Positions 20,068 to 30,484 of a stretch of 43,882 bases of DNA are shown here, one piece after another. Within the stretch, counting starts at the first letter, position 1. The number at the start of each line of letters is the position of its first letter. The DNA lies in the NCBI RefSeq assembly GCF_000485595.1, contig NW_014577091.1, positions 448,021 to 491,902 on the forward strand. Reading direction: 5' to 3'. Position numbers and translations under genes: made by a program. Source of the DNA: Priapulus caudatus (lineage: Eukaryota > Priapulida > Priapulimorpha > Priapulimorphida > Priapulidae). The notes below the pieces were generated by a model. That model searched no databases. It had not been told where the DNA came from and saw nothing but the letters and a program-made list of their open reading frames with translations.

Positions 20068-23000
20068 ATGGCAGCCCTCAGGTGCATGTGTTTGATACGA
20101 AATTTAACTAAACTATCACGTCACAACAAAAGCTTACATAGAAGCAGCAACAGGTTATCATCATGGACTGGTAGCAATGTACTTTACAAATGTAGCGGCT
20201 CTATGCTGCCAACGTCACGTGTGATATTCTTTTCGACAAAACACGAAGATGCTGAAACGACCAAGAAATCGGCTGACGCTCTTGTGAATAAATTGGCCAA
20301 TGCGGCGGGTCCCGGTGCGAGTGGAAATAAGGACACAGAAAACGATGAAGAGGGAAAACGGCGGGAAAAGTTTGCAAAGAACATGAGATGGACGTTTGCG
20401 TCATTTGCTGTTATGTTCAGCGGTCTTGGTGGGATGATTATCGCTGTTTGGGGTCCGTATTATTATTATTAATAAGATTAAGAATACTTTTTACAATGTT
20501 AGTAGTGAATTACATCATACACACAAAATACCCAATAAACAAGGCCCAAGCCTAGTCTAGCACCCCTGTTTAGTTTAGCACATATGCGAAAACACACTTG
20601 CAGGGTCCTCCTTGATCCATAAACAACGTCACTCGTTGACTTCTGATGAACTTAATTTCTATCAAACTGATCTGTCTGTGCATATGATAATATATGATAT
20701 AATAATTAATATATTGTTAGCAATAGCAGTCAGATGACGTCATATATTCTCACACTCACATGGTAATAGTTGAATGAAGCCTTTTTATATCATGATAACT
20801 CATAAATTTTGATGAATAATCTAACGAGGTAAGGGGTCGTTCACAATTATCAACATTTTTACAAGCTTACAAACCGTACGCTGGGGGGGGGGAGGGAGTC
20901 AATGCCTGCCGTACGCTTTCAGCATTTCCGAAAAATGTCTATCTATTTCCCGCGCCGCGTGCCCCAGCCGGCATCGCGCGCATCCTCATGCCGCGACGCG
21001 CCGAGCCCCGGCCGGCCCGTGCCTTGCACGGGCCCGCTGAACGAACCAACCGAGCTAGCTAGCTAGCAGCCGAGCCTATAATGCAGTGTAAACAACCAGC
21101 ACGATGGCGGGCAATAGTTCTAGCCGCGCTGGTGACCTTGATCAATTGTTCCAGGGTTTGCATGTAATTCATATACATATATCACTATGTAGAATAGTGT
21201 GAAAAAAATCAACATTTTTCTTCGTACACCTTTAGTAGGGAAGGGGGGGGGGTCTCGAAAAAGTGTACTCTTTGTACACTTGTGAAAATGTGGAGAATTG
21301 TGAACGACCCCTAAAATCACTGACTATTAAATAATAATGGTTTGAAAATTGTTTGTTTGCAAACTACCGTGAAAATGCCACACAATGTTTTGGTCAATGT
21401 GGTCAACTTTTATTTACTCATAGTTTAGTATCCAAAAGATATATCAGAATATCCTGAAGTTATTGCTTAAAAATACAAAGTAAACATGTTTTTTACCCCA
21501 TTCTTTTACTCTAGCATTAAAGCACTGCCACTTCTGGAGGAAGTGCAGTGCAGACAGTATGTGGAGGTGGCATTATTTATTAGATAGATTGTGTGCATGA
21601 TGTAATACACTACTCGATGTTATATATATATATATATGTTACAAATTTCTTCAATGAATTGATTTAATCAATTGTTAAAATATTGAAGCTAGTGATGGTA
21701 TCATTATATCTTAATTGGATAAGGGTTTTATGTTAATAATTTAGCCAATTCCTGACTGATATATGCTGCATATTGCAGTGTATGTGAACATGGTTTCCCT
21801 TACCGCAATACGGGTCAGTATACAGACCCCAGTACGTAATGATAGGGTTCAGATCAGCTTATGGTGTAATTATTGGGGTCCTAGAGTAGATATGTGCTTG
21901 TGTCTAATATAAGCTATCCCGATGAGTGTTGAAATTGCGAGTTTGAAGTCTCGATATGATTAATGCAATATGTAACAGAGAATATTTCCTATGATATCTG
22001 ATAACCACAAGTTTGATTTCTGTTCTAGGAGCACCAAAGAAGGATGAAGAAGGACATGATGTAAGGCAGTAAATGAAAATATTAACAACCTAATTGTTAA
22101 CATCTATAACATTTACAGACGTGAGAATTAGTATAGCCAATTATAGTTCTAAAATACACACAATTCTGTGATGTGAAAATTCACATTATTTCATCACTGA
22201 TTCTGCATACTATTTCGTATTATGAACAGTTGAATATTTCTCAAGAGATATGTGTAACTCATGCTAGGTCAACAAGCTTGGGTCTTGCAACTACTGTGTC
22301 ATAACTCGGACAATAATTTATTTTCACATTAATGTTTCAGATCCAGGATGAATACAGTAACTGTAAGTGCATGAGAGTAATTGGGTTGTATTACACGTCA
22401 TGATTGATATCACTTGCATATAGTGTATGATGTTATTTGATTGTGCTAGTAGTGTATTGGTGTATTTCTAAAAATGCTAAACAATAGTAGATCCAAATGG
22501 AAGCGTGCTCGATTTTGTCATATCTGCTGTTTATTTCAGTGTCAACAGCAAAGCAGTACTTGTTTAGAGCATGGAGTGAGGCACGCTTTTATGAAAAGGT
22601 ATGTTCGTGTTTCTAAGGTGACCTTACTCACTATGGACACACGCAGAAAGAGAGAGGGGGAGCGAGAGTGAGCAAGAGAGACCAAGAGAGTGATCAAACG
22701 ACTATTTCCTGAGTAGTGCTATGTTGCGCAGTGACAGCTTTTTTATCCTGCTCACAGATGATTCGGGAACCTTCCAGAGACAAGTTACTTCCAGATCCAC
22801 TCACCGAGCCATACTACCAGCCAAAGTATACCTTGGTGTTAGAGATGACTGGTATACTTGTCCATCCTGACTGGACTGTACGTAGATAGATTTATTTGTC
22901 TATTCTTACTGAACTGTGAGTAAAAAGATATATTTGCCAATCCTAACTGAACTGTAGGGAAACAGGTGGAGTTGTCTACCCTCACTTGAGTGTAAGTAAA

Positions 23001-26000
23001 TTGATATATCTATCCACCGTAATTGGACTGTAAGTCGAACCTGTCCAAATTATTGGTTTCAGTTCCTAAACAGGTACCTATATGTGGAACATATTGATTT
23101 CCTGATTTCCAAATACATGTTTTGATGTATATGTTGTCTGCTAGTCTATCCTAACCTAACCTATCTAAAATAATAATGGAAACAACTCTGTATAATTACA
23201 GTATGGAACGGGGTGGCGCTTCAAGAAACGGCCAGGAATTGACTATTTTCTCCAGCAAGTGGGACCACCCTTGTTTGAAGTGGTCATCTACACTCAGGAG
23301 CAAGGTTTTGTAAGTTTCAATTGCAGTGGCATCCATATCATCCTGTGAGTTTATTGTAAAAGCAAGAGTTTCGTGTCTAAACAAGAAGCATTAAGTTTTG
23401 TTCATGCATGAATTTCAGACAGCATTTCCAATCATAGATAGCTTGGATCCACAAGGCTACATAATGTACAGGCTGTTTCGAGATGCTACCCGCTACATAA
23501 AAGGCCATCACGTGAAGGTGAGCAGGGCTTGTGCTATCATCGTACCATAACCTAGAACGTTCGAGTATATTATGATAGTATGTGCATAAATAATCGTCCA
23601 TGTTATAACTAAAACTTAGAGTGGTTTAAAAATATTGCAATCCTTCTCTTAAGTTAATAAACAAGAAACACCCTTGGTCTGTAGCCTGCAGCCAAAAAGT
23701 GACATTGCACAGCTTTGGCAGTGGTTACGCTGGTAGTGGTGCCACCGTCGTTCTAAGCAATGGTATAGCTGCCGGTTTAAAAACATTAAAAAATATTTCT
23801 AATGAATTTTAAACAATGGAATTTTTATGTAGCATAATTTCAACATATTTTTAACTGGAAATATGCATGGAACGTAAGGTCATGTGTATCATGTGCATCA
23901 AATTCAGTGCATCGAGTCATAAGGAATAACAGACAATCATTGCCACTTTATTTGCCACTTGATTTACAATCATGGTTCATTTGACGAAAAAAGAGTTAAA
24001 TATAGCATGCTCCCAGGATGAAACTAAGAGAATCATAAACTGCTGCTACTCACGGCTAATTTAGCATCAATTGCACATTTTCCTGCTACTTCGGAATGAA
24101 GTTGAATTTTGTGGAGCCTATCCAGTTAAGAACCATTGGCCTTGCAAACCTATGTTCTGCACTACATTCCATAATTGGCTGTCAATGGGGCGTTGTTCTA
24201 CACTACCATCTATAACTCGTTGCTTCCAATTGGCCCACAGGATCTGTCGTGTCTGAACCGTGACATGTCCAAGGTGATCGTTGTAGACTGGAATAGTCAT
24301 GCAATCAGCCTGCAGCCACGCAATGCCCTGCAGCTGAAGAAATGGGGCGGCAACGATGACGACAGAACACTCTTTGATCTTGGTGCATTCCTGCGCAGTA
24401 AGTGGTATGGGTGGAGGAAAGATGGGGCTAGAGGAAGCCAAGGAAGCAGAAATGTTAATGGGTGGGGTTTGGGGAAGATCCAGGCATAGTGCATAGTTCA
24501 TACTGCGGTGGGGCAGGACAAAATGGTGATTGGGGTTGTTGGAAGGTTGATCATAATGACTCTTTCATGTTTTGGAGTTGTGGGGCAGTGATAGAAAATA
24601 CTTTAGATGGGGACAGGCCAAGTGTTACAGGGTAAAGAAGTGGCCATGATGACTGCTGAATATGCATATATGTAGAACAAGGCTTTATGACTGCTGTAAG
24701 TCACTTTATCATCTAAGGCCAGTGCTGTGTTTACGGCAGAATGCCGCTGCAAATATACTCTGCACTGAATGCCAGAGACTCGTCAGAAACAAAATTAGTC
24801 TTAACATTGCTATTATGGTTACCAACAACATTAAAGGCATAATAGGCCCATCGATTATGCAATTTTAACCAATGCTAGAGTAACTGGCACCTTGTGTAGT
24901 TAATAAGTACATTACCTTATAGCCAAACGCGTATTAGTTTGTCCAATATCACTGATGGTTACTAAGAAATGTCTAATTGAAATCCGCAGTCCACGAAATC
25001 AGTTGACTGGCTTGTTTACAGTTTCGAAACCGCATACTTCGAAACGGGTGTGATACAGATTTATAGTCCACCGGACATTTTCGCACGCATGCAAAAACGC
25101 ACGCACGCATGCATTTTCGCTCGGCCGTACGCAATGCTAGCGATAGTACAGTACCGTAACTGTATACGTAACAGTAGCTCTGATTGTAATGAACGTGGAA
25201 TCCACGTACGAATCACGGACGCTCGTGATAATGAAGTAGGCTGTGTTGGGGGCCAACGCTGCTATGGGAGGATCGCTGACTAACCACGGCCACAGACTAA
25301 ACATGGAAAGCAGACGGCACTACGCGTATTTACGTATATTGGTCAAACGAATACACCTGTGTCTGAAATTGAAGACATGTGGGTACCCGTTCATTAGCAC
25401 CCACGGTTATTTACTTGTGCCTCAATACCGAGAATACACCCAGAGATACATTATACTAGCTCATTAGTCGTATATAAGCATCCCAGGACAAACAATTCTC
25501 TGCTAAACACCCGTAGCAACATGTGACGTTGCCTAACCGAATTCGAGGCTATTTTGCTTGGCAACCAATTTAGCGTTGGCGCCAGATTACCAGATTTACG
25601 GATTTCAATTAGACATTTCTTAGTAATTATCAGTGATATTGGACAAACTAATACGCGTTTGACTATAAGGTAATGTACTTATTAACTACAGAAGGTGCCA
25701 TGCAGTTACTGTAGCATTCGTCAGCTTTGTATAATCACTGGGCCTATTATGCCTTTAACATCTTAGCACTAACATTACCCTTAACTTTGTGATGTTCCTG
25801 ACAACGGGCCACTGAGTGATGTATGGTGGTATGTAGTGTATGTTAGCAAACGCTAAATTAACAAACTAAAAATAAAATCGTAAAATTCACTTTAGCTATT
25901 GGAAATATAAGGACTAATATCGAGCTGGTAAAGCATGTGTTTGTATGCCTGTCACCCAGATCGCTCTCTATTGTATCGTGGCGTCATTCATTGATGTTTG

Positions 26001-26459
26001 CTTATAATTTTTGCAGCGATCGCAGTTAGTGAGGTTGAAGATGTGAGAGAAGTACTGGATCACTATAAGGATGAGGATGACCCTATCGAGGCCTTTAAAC
26101 GCAATCAAAGGTTGCTGCAGGTATGAAAGAGAACCTGTGCAGTAAAATGTCACATATGTAAAATTTCGTATAGTTCCTGGACAACATGGAAAGTCCTGGA
26201 ATTTTGAAATGCCATTTTTCAAGATAAGATTTGCTTCTGATTTTCAATTTAACAAAATTATGATGCAATTGAACATTTGTGTTGGGGGAAGTTACAAAAA
26301 TGGTAAATTTTTCCATTATTTACCATTATGTTTAGTCTATATGAAGTGTTTTGGTGTGTTTAGGAACAACAGGCACATCAAGCTCAACAAATGGCAGATG
26401 CTGAAAAGCAGAAGACATTAACAAGTGGCTGGAGTCGTAATTTCTTAGGTAGTAGGTAG
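20068..26459 (+). CDS. TIMM50: TIMM50, mitochondrial TIM23-complex subunit, 10 exons, 393 aa
   Basis: Exons: 20068-20452, 22029-22060, 22341-22362, 22540-22598, 22758-22877, 23202-23309, 23419-23517, 24241-24397, 26017-26120, 26364-26459. All are frame-consistent. The product is the inner-membrane receptor that takes presequence proteins from the TOM complex and gates the TIM23 channel. The start at 20068 gives a classical presequence ([20 protein letters not shown]); in-frame ATGs at 20017 and 20065 are alternatives. One transmembrane helix at 108-128 ([20 protein letters not shown]) is followed by the intermembrane-space FCP1-like domain: [73 protein letters not shown]. The phosphatase motif DxDxT is degenerate (E195, T197, I199), as in other animal TIMM50 proteins, so it is non-catalytic. 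Oddities: a 22-nt exon 3, a weak exon 1 donor (GTCCGT), and tandem copies of the exon 5 donor. Confidence 0.95.
20833..21311. mobile_element. 479-bp TIR element, PIF/Harbinger-like MITE
   Basis: The ends are inverted copies of GGGGTCGTTCACAATT, then (A/C)TC(A/C)ACATTTT(T/C)ACAAG. TAA flanks both sides (20830-20832 and 21312-21314), the 3-bp target typical of PIF/Harbinger. It is non-coding, contains a GC-rich middle (20945-21040) and two G runs, and lies in TIMM50 intron 1. Confidence 0.75.
22857..23046 (+). repeat. 5 x 38-bp tandem array starting in TIMM50 exon 5
   Basis: Units begin at 22857, 22895, 22933, 22971 and 23009, each exactly 38 bases. Unit 1 contains the last 21 coding bases of exon 5 and the genuine donor (GGACT|GTACGT). 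The later units repeat the pattern with GAACT|GTGAGT, GAACT|GTAGGG, GAGT|GTAAGT and GGACT|GTAAGT. The units are diverged, so the array is not very recent. Confidence 0.85.
24835..25754. mobile_element. 920-bp TTAA-flanked element with long inverted repeats
   Basis: Inverted arms of about 150-170 bp (about 24835-24990 and 25598-25754) begin AGGCATAATAGGCCCA and share GTAGTTAATAAGTACATTAC, CAAACGCGTATTAGTTTGTC and AAATGTCTAATTGAAATCCG. TTAA borders both ends (24831-24834 and 25755-25758), the piggyBac-type target signature. The interior has only short open frames and no transposase. It lies in TIMM50 intron 8. Confidence 0.8.
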
Positions 26460-26899
26460 TGTTGTTGTAGTAGGTATGTGTGACAGCTTGTTGTGTAGAG
26501 AGACCAGATTGCTACCACATCCACTCTCATCACCAGGGACAAATTTTGTGAGCTGGTCAGTACTGAATCACCCATCTGGTTTTATAGACGTGACATGCTG
26601 AGACATGTCATAACTAGTGCACTTATTTGGAAAACGGTTCAGTAGTAACATTAAGGAAACGTTTTAGGTTTGGGAGCCGAGCATAAACTAAACATGATCA
26701 ACTGTGTCGCCCATGCAAAAGTTGGATGTCTGAGCTTGCCCAGCTTGCAATATCACTTGTTGCAAGCATTTTTATCTGTTCTAGTCCATCCGTCTGTATG
26801 AGTCACGATGGTTGCAGTACTGGTGATTAGGATCCTGGTTATTCATCTAGAACTACTAACTATTGTCCATTGGTGTGTGAAGTCATGCTCCTCTCTTAT
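26460..26899. other. 3' flank of TIMM50
   Basis: Probably 3' UTR and flank. I see no clear AATAAA before element A begins at 26900. Confidence 0.35.
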
Positions 26900-27549
26900 T
26901 AGCTCATCTGACATAGTCAGATGCAGCTTGTAGAATCGCATGATCGTCTGTGCGTCCGTCCGTCCGTCCGGCCGTGCGTGCGTCAACAGTTAGGCACAAA
27001 TCTTAACCGCTCGACGTACGGTCGCGATATTCGGGACGTGGGGGGTAATCCGAAAACGAGTTGGGATGTCGAAGCTGGGGGTCAAAGGTCAAAGGTGAAG
27101 CGGTGTAAAAGAAGGGGGAACATTCCCTCTTTAACTTAAGGTATAGGGAGGAAATGCAGAATTGCGGCACAAATCTAAATGGCTCAACCTAGGCTCGTGA
27201 TAGTCGGTGTATAGCATCATAGTAGGAAAAGCCATCACTGTGCCGAAATTGGAGGTCACGGGTCAAAGGTCAATGGGGCACAGGGCAGATTTTAGACATT
27301 TTCTGAGGACATGGTCTGATGGAGCGATTGAAAACACTTTTTTGTTTCAGCGGTGACCTACCATTTTTATGGCTTTATTGAAAGGACCATGAAATGTGCT
27401 TTCCACTGACGTGCAAAGAGTAAGTGTCTGATAACCTTTTGACCCTCAAGAGGAGGGTTAAACATGGATTTGTTGACTGTTAACAAAGGACTGAACTGTG
27501 ATTGATGGTACTTGTGTGATCGTGGAAGACTTAAATTTCACAGTGAAAT
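26900..27549 (-). mobile_element. Dispersed element A, copy 3 (inverted, about 650 bp)
   Basis: Same blocks as the 8716 and 12582 copies, in reverse. The palindromic end (CATCTGACATAGTCAGATG) is at 26905, DR blocks are at 27080-27096 and 27253-27272, and the TTTCACTGTGA end is at about 27549. It starts about 440 bases after the TIMM50 stop codon. Confidence 0.8.
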
Positions 27550-27681
27550 TCTGCATGCAAGACTTACTTGAACAACGTTTACGCCCCTTAAATCATATAT
27601 GAACTTCATTCTCTATATGAGATTCTGTATGTTGGGAATACAATGTCAATAGCACTTACGCAAACGTCTGTTTTTGATTAA

Positions 27682-28119
27682 AGCCTCACAATGCGCATCC
27701 AAACGCTGAAATTTCTCCAGTACTAGACTAGCAACTACTTTGTGGCATGCATAATCACACTACCTTATGACAAAATAAACTCTAGTTCCTCCCATTTGAC
27801 TGCGCGTTCCCAACAAGAAAGAGGTGCGAAATCAGGTAATCAGACGCCAACGCTAACTTGTTTCAAACAACATAACATCGACTTGGTTTGGTGACGTCAC
27901 ATGTTTTTATCTTTGCTGCGCCCGTACCGCTGTACCGCAACATCGGAGAATTTCAACAACATTGGAGGTATTTTCAAAATACCTTTTATAAGACAACGCG
28001 CAGTGAAATTGGAGGAGCTAGAGTTTATTTTGTCATAAGGTAGTGTGATTATTCATGCCACGAAGTATTTGCTAGTCTAGTACTGTAGAAATTAGCGTTT
28101 GGATGCGCATTGTGAGGCT
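27682..28119. mobile_element. 438-bp TTAA-flanked MITE
   Basis: Inverted arms of about 145 bp (27682-27826 and 27980-28119), roughly 90% identical by eye, start AGCCTCACAATGCGCATCC. TTAA borders both ends (27678-27681 and 28120-28123). The unique centre contains TGACGTCA (a perfect CRE-type palindrome) at about 27892. Its termini differ in sequence from the other TTAA element, so this is a second family. Confidence 0.85.
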
Positions 28120-28185
28120 TTAAGGCCAACTATAAATAGTACTACCTCGCAGGTGGGTGGCTGATAGTATCACAGCATGGGCTAA

Positions 28186-28269
28186 ACGTAGACTGGTACT
28201 CGCTCCCACCTCGATTACTCCCCCATCGAGTAACTAAGCTGAGAGGTGGGACCGGGTACCAGTCTACGT
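28186..28269. repeat. Long near-perfect hairpin (84 nt)
   Basis: ACGTAGACTGGTAC (28186-28199) pairs perfectly with GTACCAGTCTACGT (28256-28269). The stem continues inward through TCGC-TCCCACCTC / GAGGTGGGA-CCGG with one mismatch and one G-T pair, making about 27 bp. A small inner hairpin (TTACTC...GAGTAA) sits in the loop. It could be a microRNA-type precursor, a structured RNA or a short palindromic MITE. Confidence 0.7.
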
Positions 28270-28436
28270 AATACGATGCAGTATGCACGCCATCTATCGG
28301 AACAGAGTGAGAAGAATGTCCCGGCAGGATAGGTCAAATGTATATTACGCTCAAAAGTGCAGAAAGAATTACTTTCTTAACTTCAGTTTAATCAATCTTG
28401 AGATAAGTAATTGCGGAATTGAATCGTCAAACTTAC

Positions 28437-28637
28437 CAATGAAAATTTGCCAGTTTTGTACTGTCCTTGGTATGGCTCTCTCCGTCAACGTTACAGTAGT
28501 GTGCAATGTCGGGATATGGTGGAGCATGCTGGCTTGCAGAGCCCGATGGTTGACTGTCAGTCGAAATGTGTTGATCCTCCCCGACATTGAAGAAATCTGT
28601 ACGTTATACGTGCGTCTACCTTACCTCTGCCCGCCAT
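28437..28637 (-). other. Possible 5' end of an unidentified minus-strand gene
   Basis: On the minus strand, CGAAGATGGCGGGC at about 28637 is a YY1-like/Kozak-type start typical of housekeeping genes, followed by AGAG|GTAAGG (donor at 28624). A second block (28596-28437) opens after CGTACAG and ends in ATTG|GTAAGT. Its ATG at 28587 begins MSGRINTFRLTVNHRALQAS, which looks like a mitochondrial presequence, and is open for 50 codons to the donor. I could not find further exons at lower coordinates, where repeats dominate. The two blocks are only 28 bases apart, so they are not separate exons of one simple intron. Confidence 0.25.
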
Positions 28638-28747
28638 CTTCGTCGAAAGTTTGGACGCCGCACGGCGAAATCAGAATGTACATTTCAATCGATGACGTAA
28701 CTGATACAGTAGCACGCCGCGTGGGTGTTATTTGTTTATAAACAATT

Positions 28748-28859
28748 TAGTCTGACTGACTCTCTGCCTCTCTCTCCTCTCGCTCGCTTTCTCTCTCTCT
28801 CTGTCTTTCACTCTCTCGCCCCCCCCTCTCTCTCTTCCTCTCTCTCGCTCTCTCTCTCT
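28748..28859. repeat. CT-rich microsatellite
   Basis: Interrupted (CT)n/(TCTC)n with a short C run. The opposite strand gives a spurious Glu/Arg-rich frame. Confidence 0.85.
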
Positions 28860-28873
28860 GCAATAAAAAAAAC

Positions 28874-29011
28874 GTTTGCTGAAATGATGTGTACGCAACT
28901 GCGTATCTGCATATCTGCGCCTAACAAAGGTGTCACTACGCACGACTGAAATGGTACGTTTATAACCGTAGCAACAGACCTCAGGTGAGCCCAGTCGCTC
29001 TGCGGCACTTG
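28874..29011 (-). repeat. Dispersed repeat B, copy 2
   Basis: Inverted near-identical copy of 8238-8374 (see that entry). It borders the CT microsatellite, separated by AATAAAAAAAA, which suggests an A-tailed (retroposed) element end. Confidence 0.75.
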
Positions 29012-30484
29012 TATAATGAAGTTGCAATTTTTCTGTGGTCACTGGTCTCCTAGTCAAATTCTTACCAAATCGTTTGCTTGGAAGATCATGATCAAGGTTT
29101 TTTAAGTTTCACGTGCTACTATATATTGTGTTATGAGATAGATTGTCTGTGATCTTTCCACTTTTTTGGACAACAAGCATCACACTTATCTCTTGACACG
29201 TTCAGTTTGTTCCTCATACAGCATGTCATATTGCTGTAGATACTATGGCTGTGAAAGCATTGTGCTTTTATAGTAAATTTATATTAACAGGAGCTGGGGA
29301 GAGCAAATGAAGTGAAGTGATCGACTGAGAGAGAACATTCTGTTTTCCATTGGCATTAGACATGATTACTTTGTAAAACGGACTCAGTCCTCAACAATAA
29401 GTCGTGATGTTTATTACATTCATCCAACTTATCATTAGTATGTTTATCTGTATGATATTATACACATTGGCAGATGATACAAAAGGGGATGCTCACGTGA
29501 CTTGTATGTACCTATAGTCAGAAATTTCTACTGCACATGCACGTTTCTTTTCGTGTCCTTGCTAAATACCCTGCAGCACTGCAGCAGAGGCATATGAGTT
29601 TGCTGACATGTGCAATGCAGTTGGATATTATTCCCGGTTGCTCAGAGAACAGTGTTAAATGTTAATTTGGTTTTGCGGTTGTATGCCATCAGTTTAAATA
29701 TGACTACCGGCAACAAACGAAACGCATTTCGCTCTCAAGTAAAAAAATGTGAAATATATGCAATTGTAGTATTGTCTTCTTTGTGAAAACTTATGGTTCG
29801 CTCGGGCATGTAACATTGTCTGAAGTTTATATACACACTACCGTTTCAACATCTTCAAACATACAAAAATATATGAACGTTACTAAATGCCTCTCGTGAC
29901 GCACTACAATAATGACATATCCCACTATGACATCAAGGACAATTTGATCTCTTAGTCTATGATATCACTCATTATCTACAATTATGAATGTTTTGTTGAC
30001 AATTTTTTTAGACAAATTTGATAAAGGGTAAGAACCTTATCAAGGAAATAGATATAATATAATAAAAATAGTCTAGTTTTTATGATTTTATTCTTTTATA
30101 TTCAATCATCAGAATTCTGACAGTTATAGGCAGCGTACATCACTATATCATAATATATTTATGCAGACCATTGGTCTGACCAGTAATACCAGGGGTGAAT
30201 CATTGAGAAAAATTAAAAATGACAAATCATTTAATAATATACAATTTGTCAGTATTCATGCGGGCGTGCGCGTGCGTGCATGTGCGTGCGTGCATAGCGT
30301 GCATGTGCGTGCGCGCGAACCTGACACAAGGCGGCGCCACTGTTTATCCTGAAACACAAGAACAAGCGAAGTGTCGTAACATATATTGCGGAAGAGCTTA
30401 GTCATCAGGTTGAATTTGTGTAAAACTTGAATCTTTAGGCATCGGTGACGTTGTTCGTTATTTGGTTAGAATTAACTTATAGAA
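29012..30484. other. 5' flank of the SLC3 gene
   Basis: No coding region. A GTGC/GCGC microsatellite at 30256-30320 lies about 165 bases upstream of the start codon, in the likely promoter or 5' UTR. No TATA box is evident. Confidence 0.4.

Noticed and set aside
27551-27677. Candidate minus-strand exon after the 28437 block (acceptor ACATACAG, donor CAA|GTAAGT)
   Set aside because: All three frames contain stops and it does not continue the upstream frame.
28283-28741. 152-codon plus-strand frame
   Set aside because: No domain, no splice context, and it lies opposite a region with better minus-strand gene-start signals.
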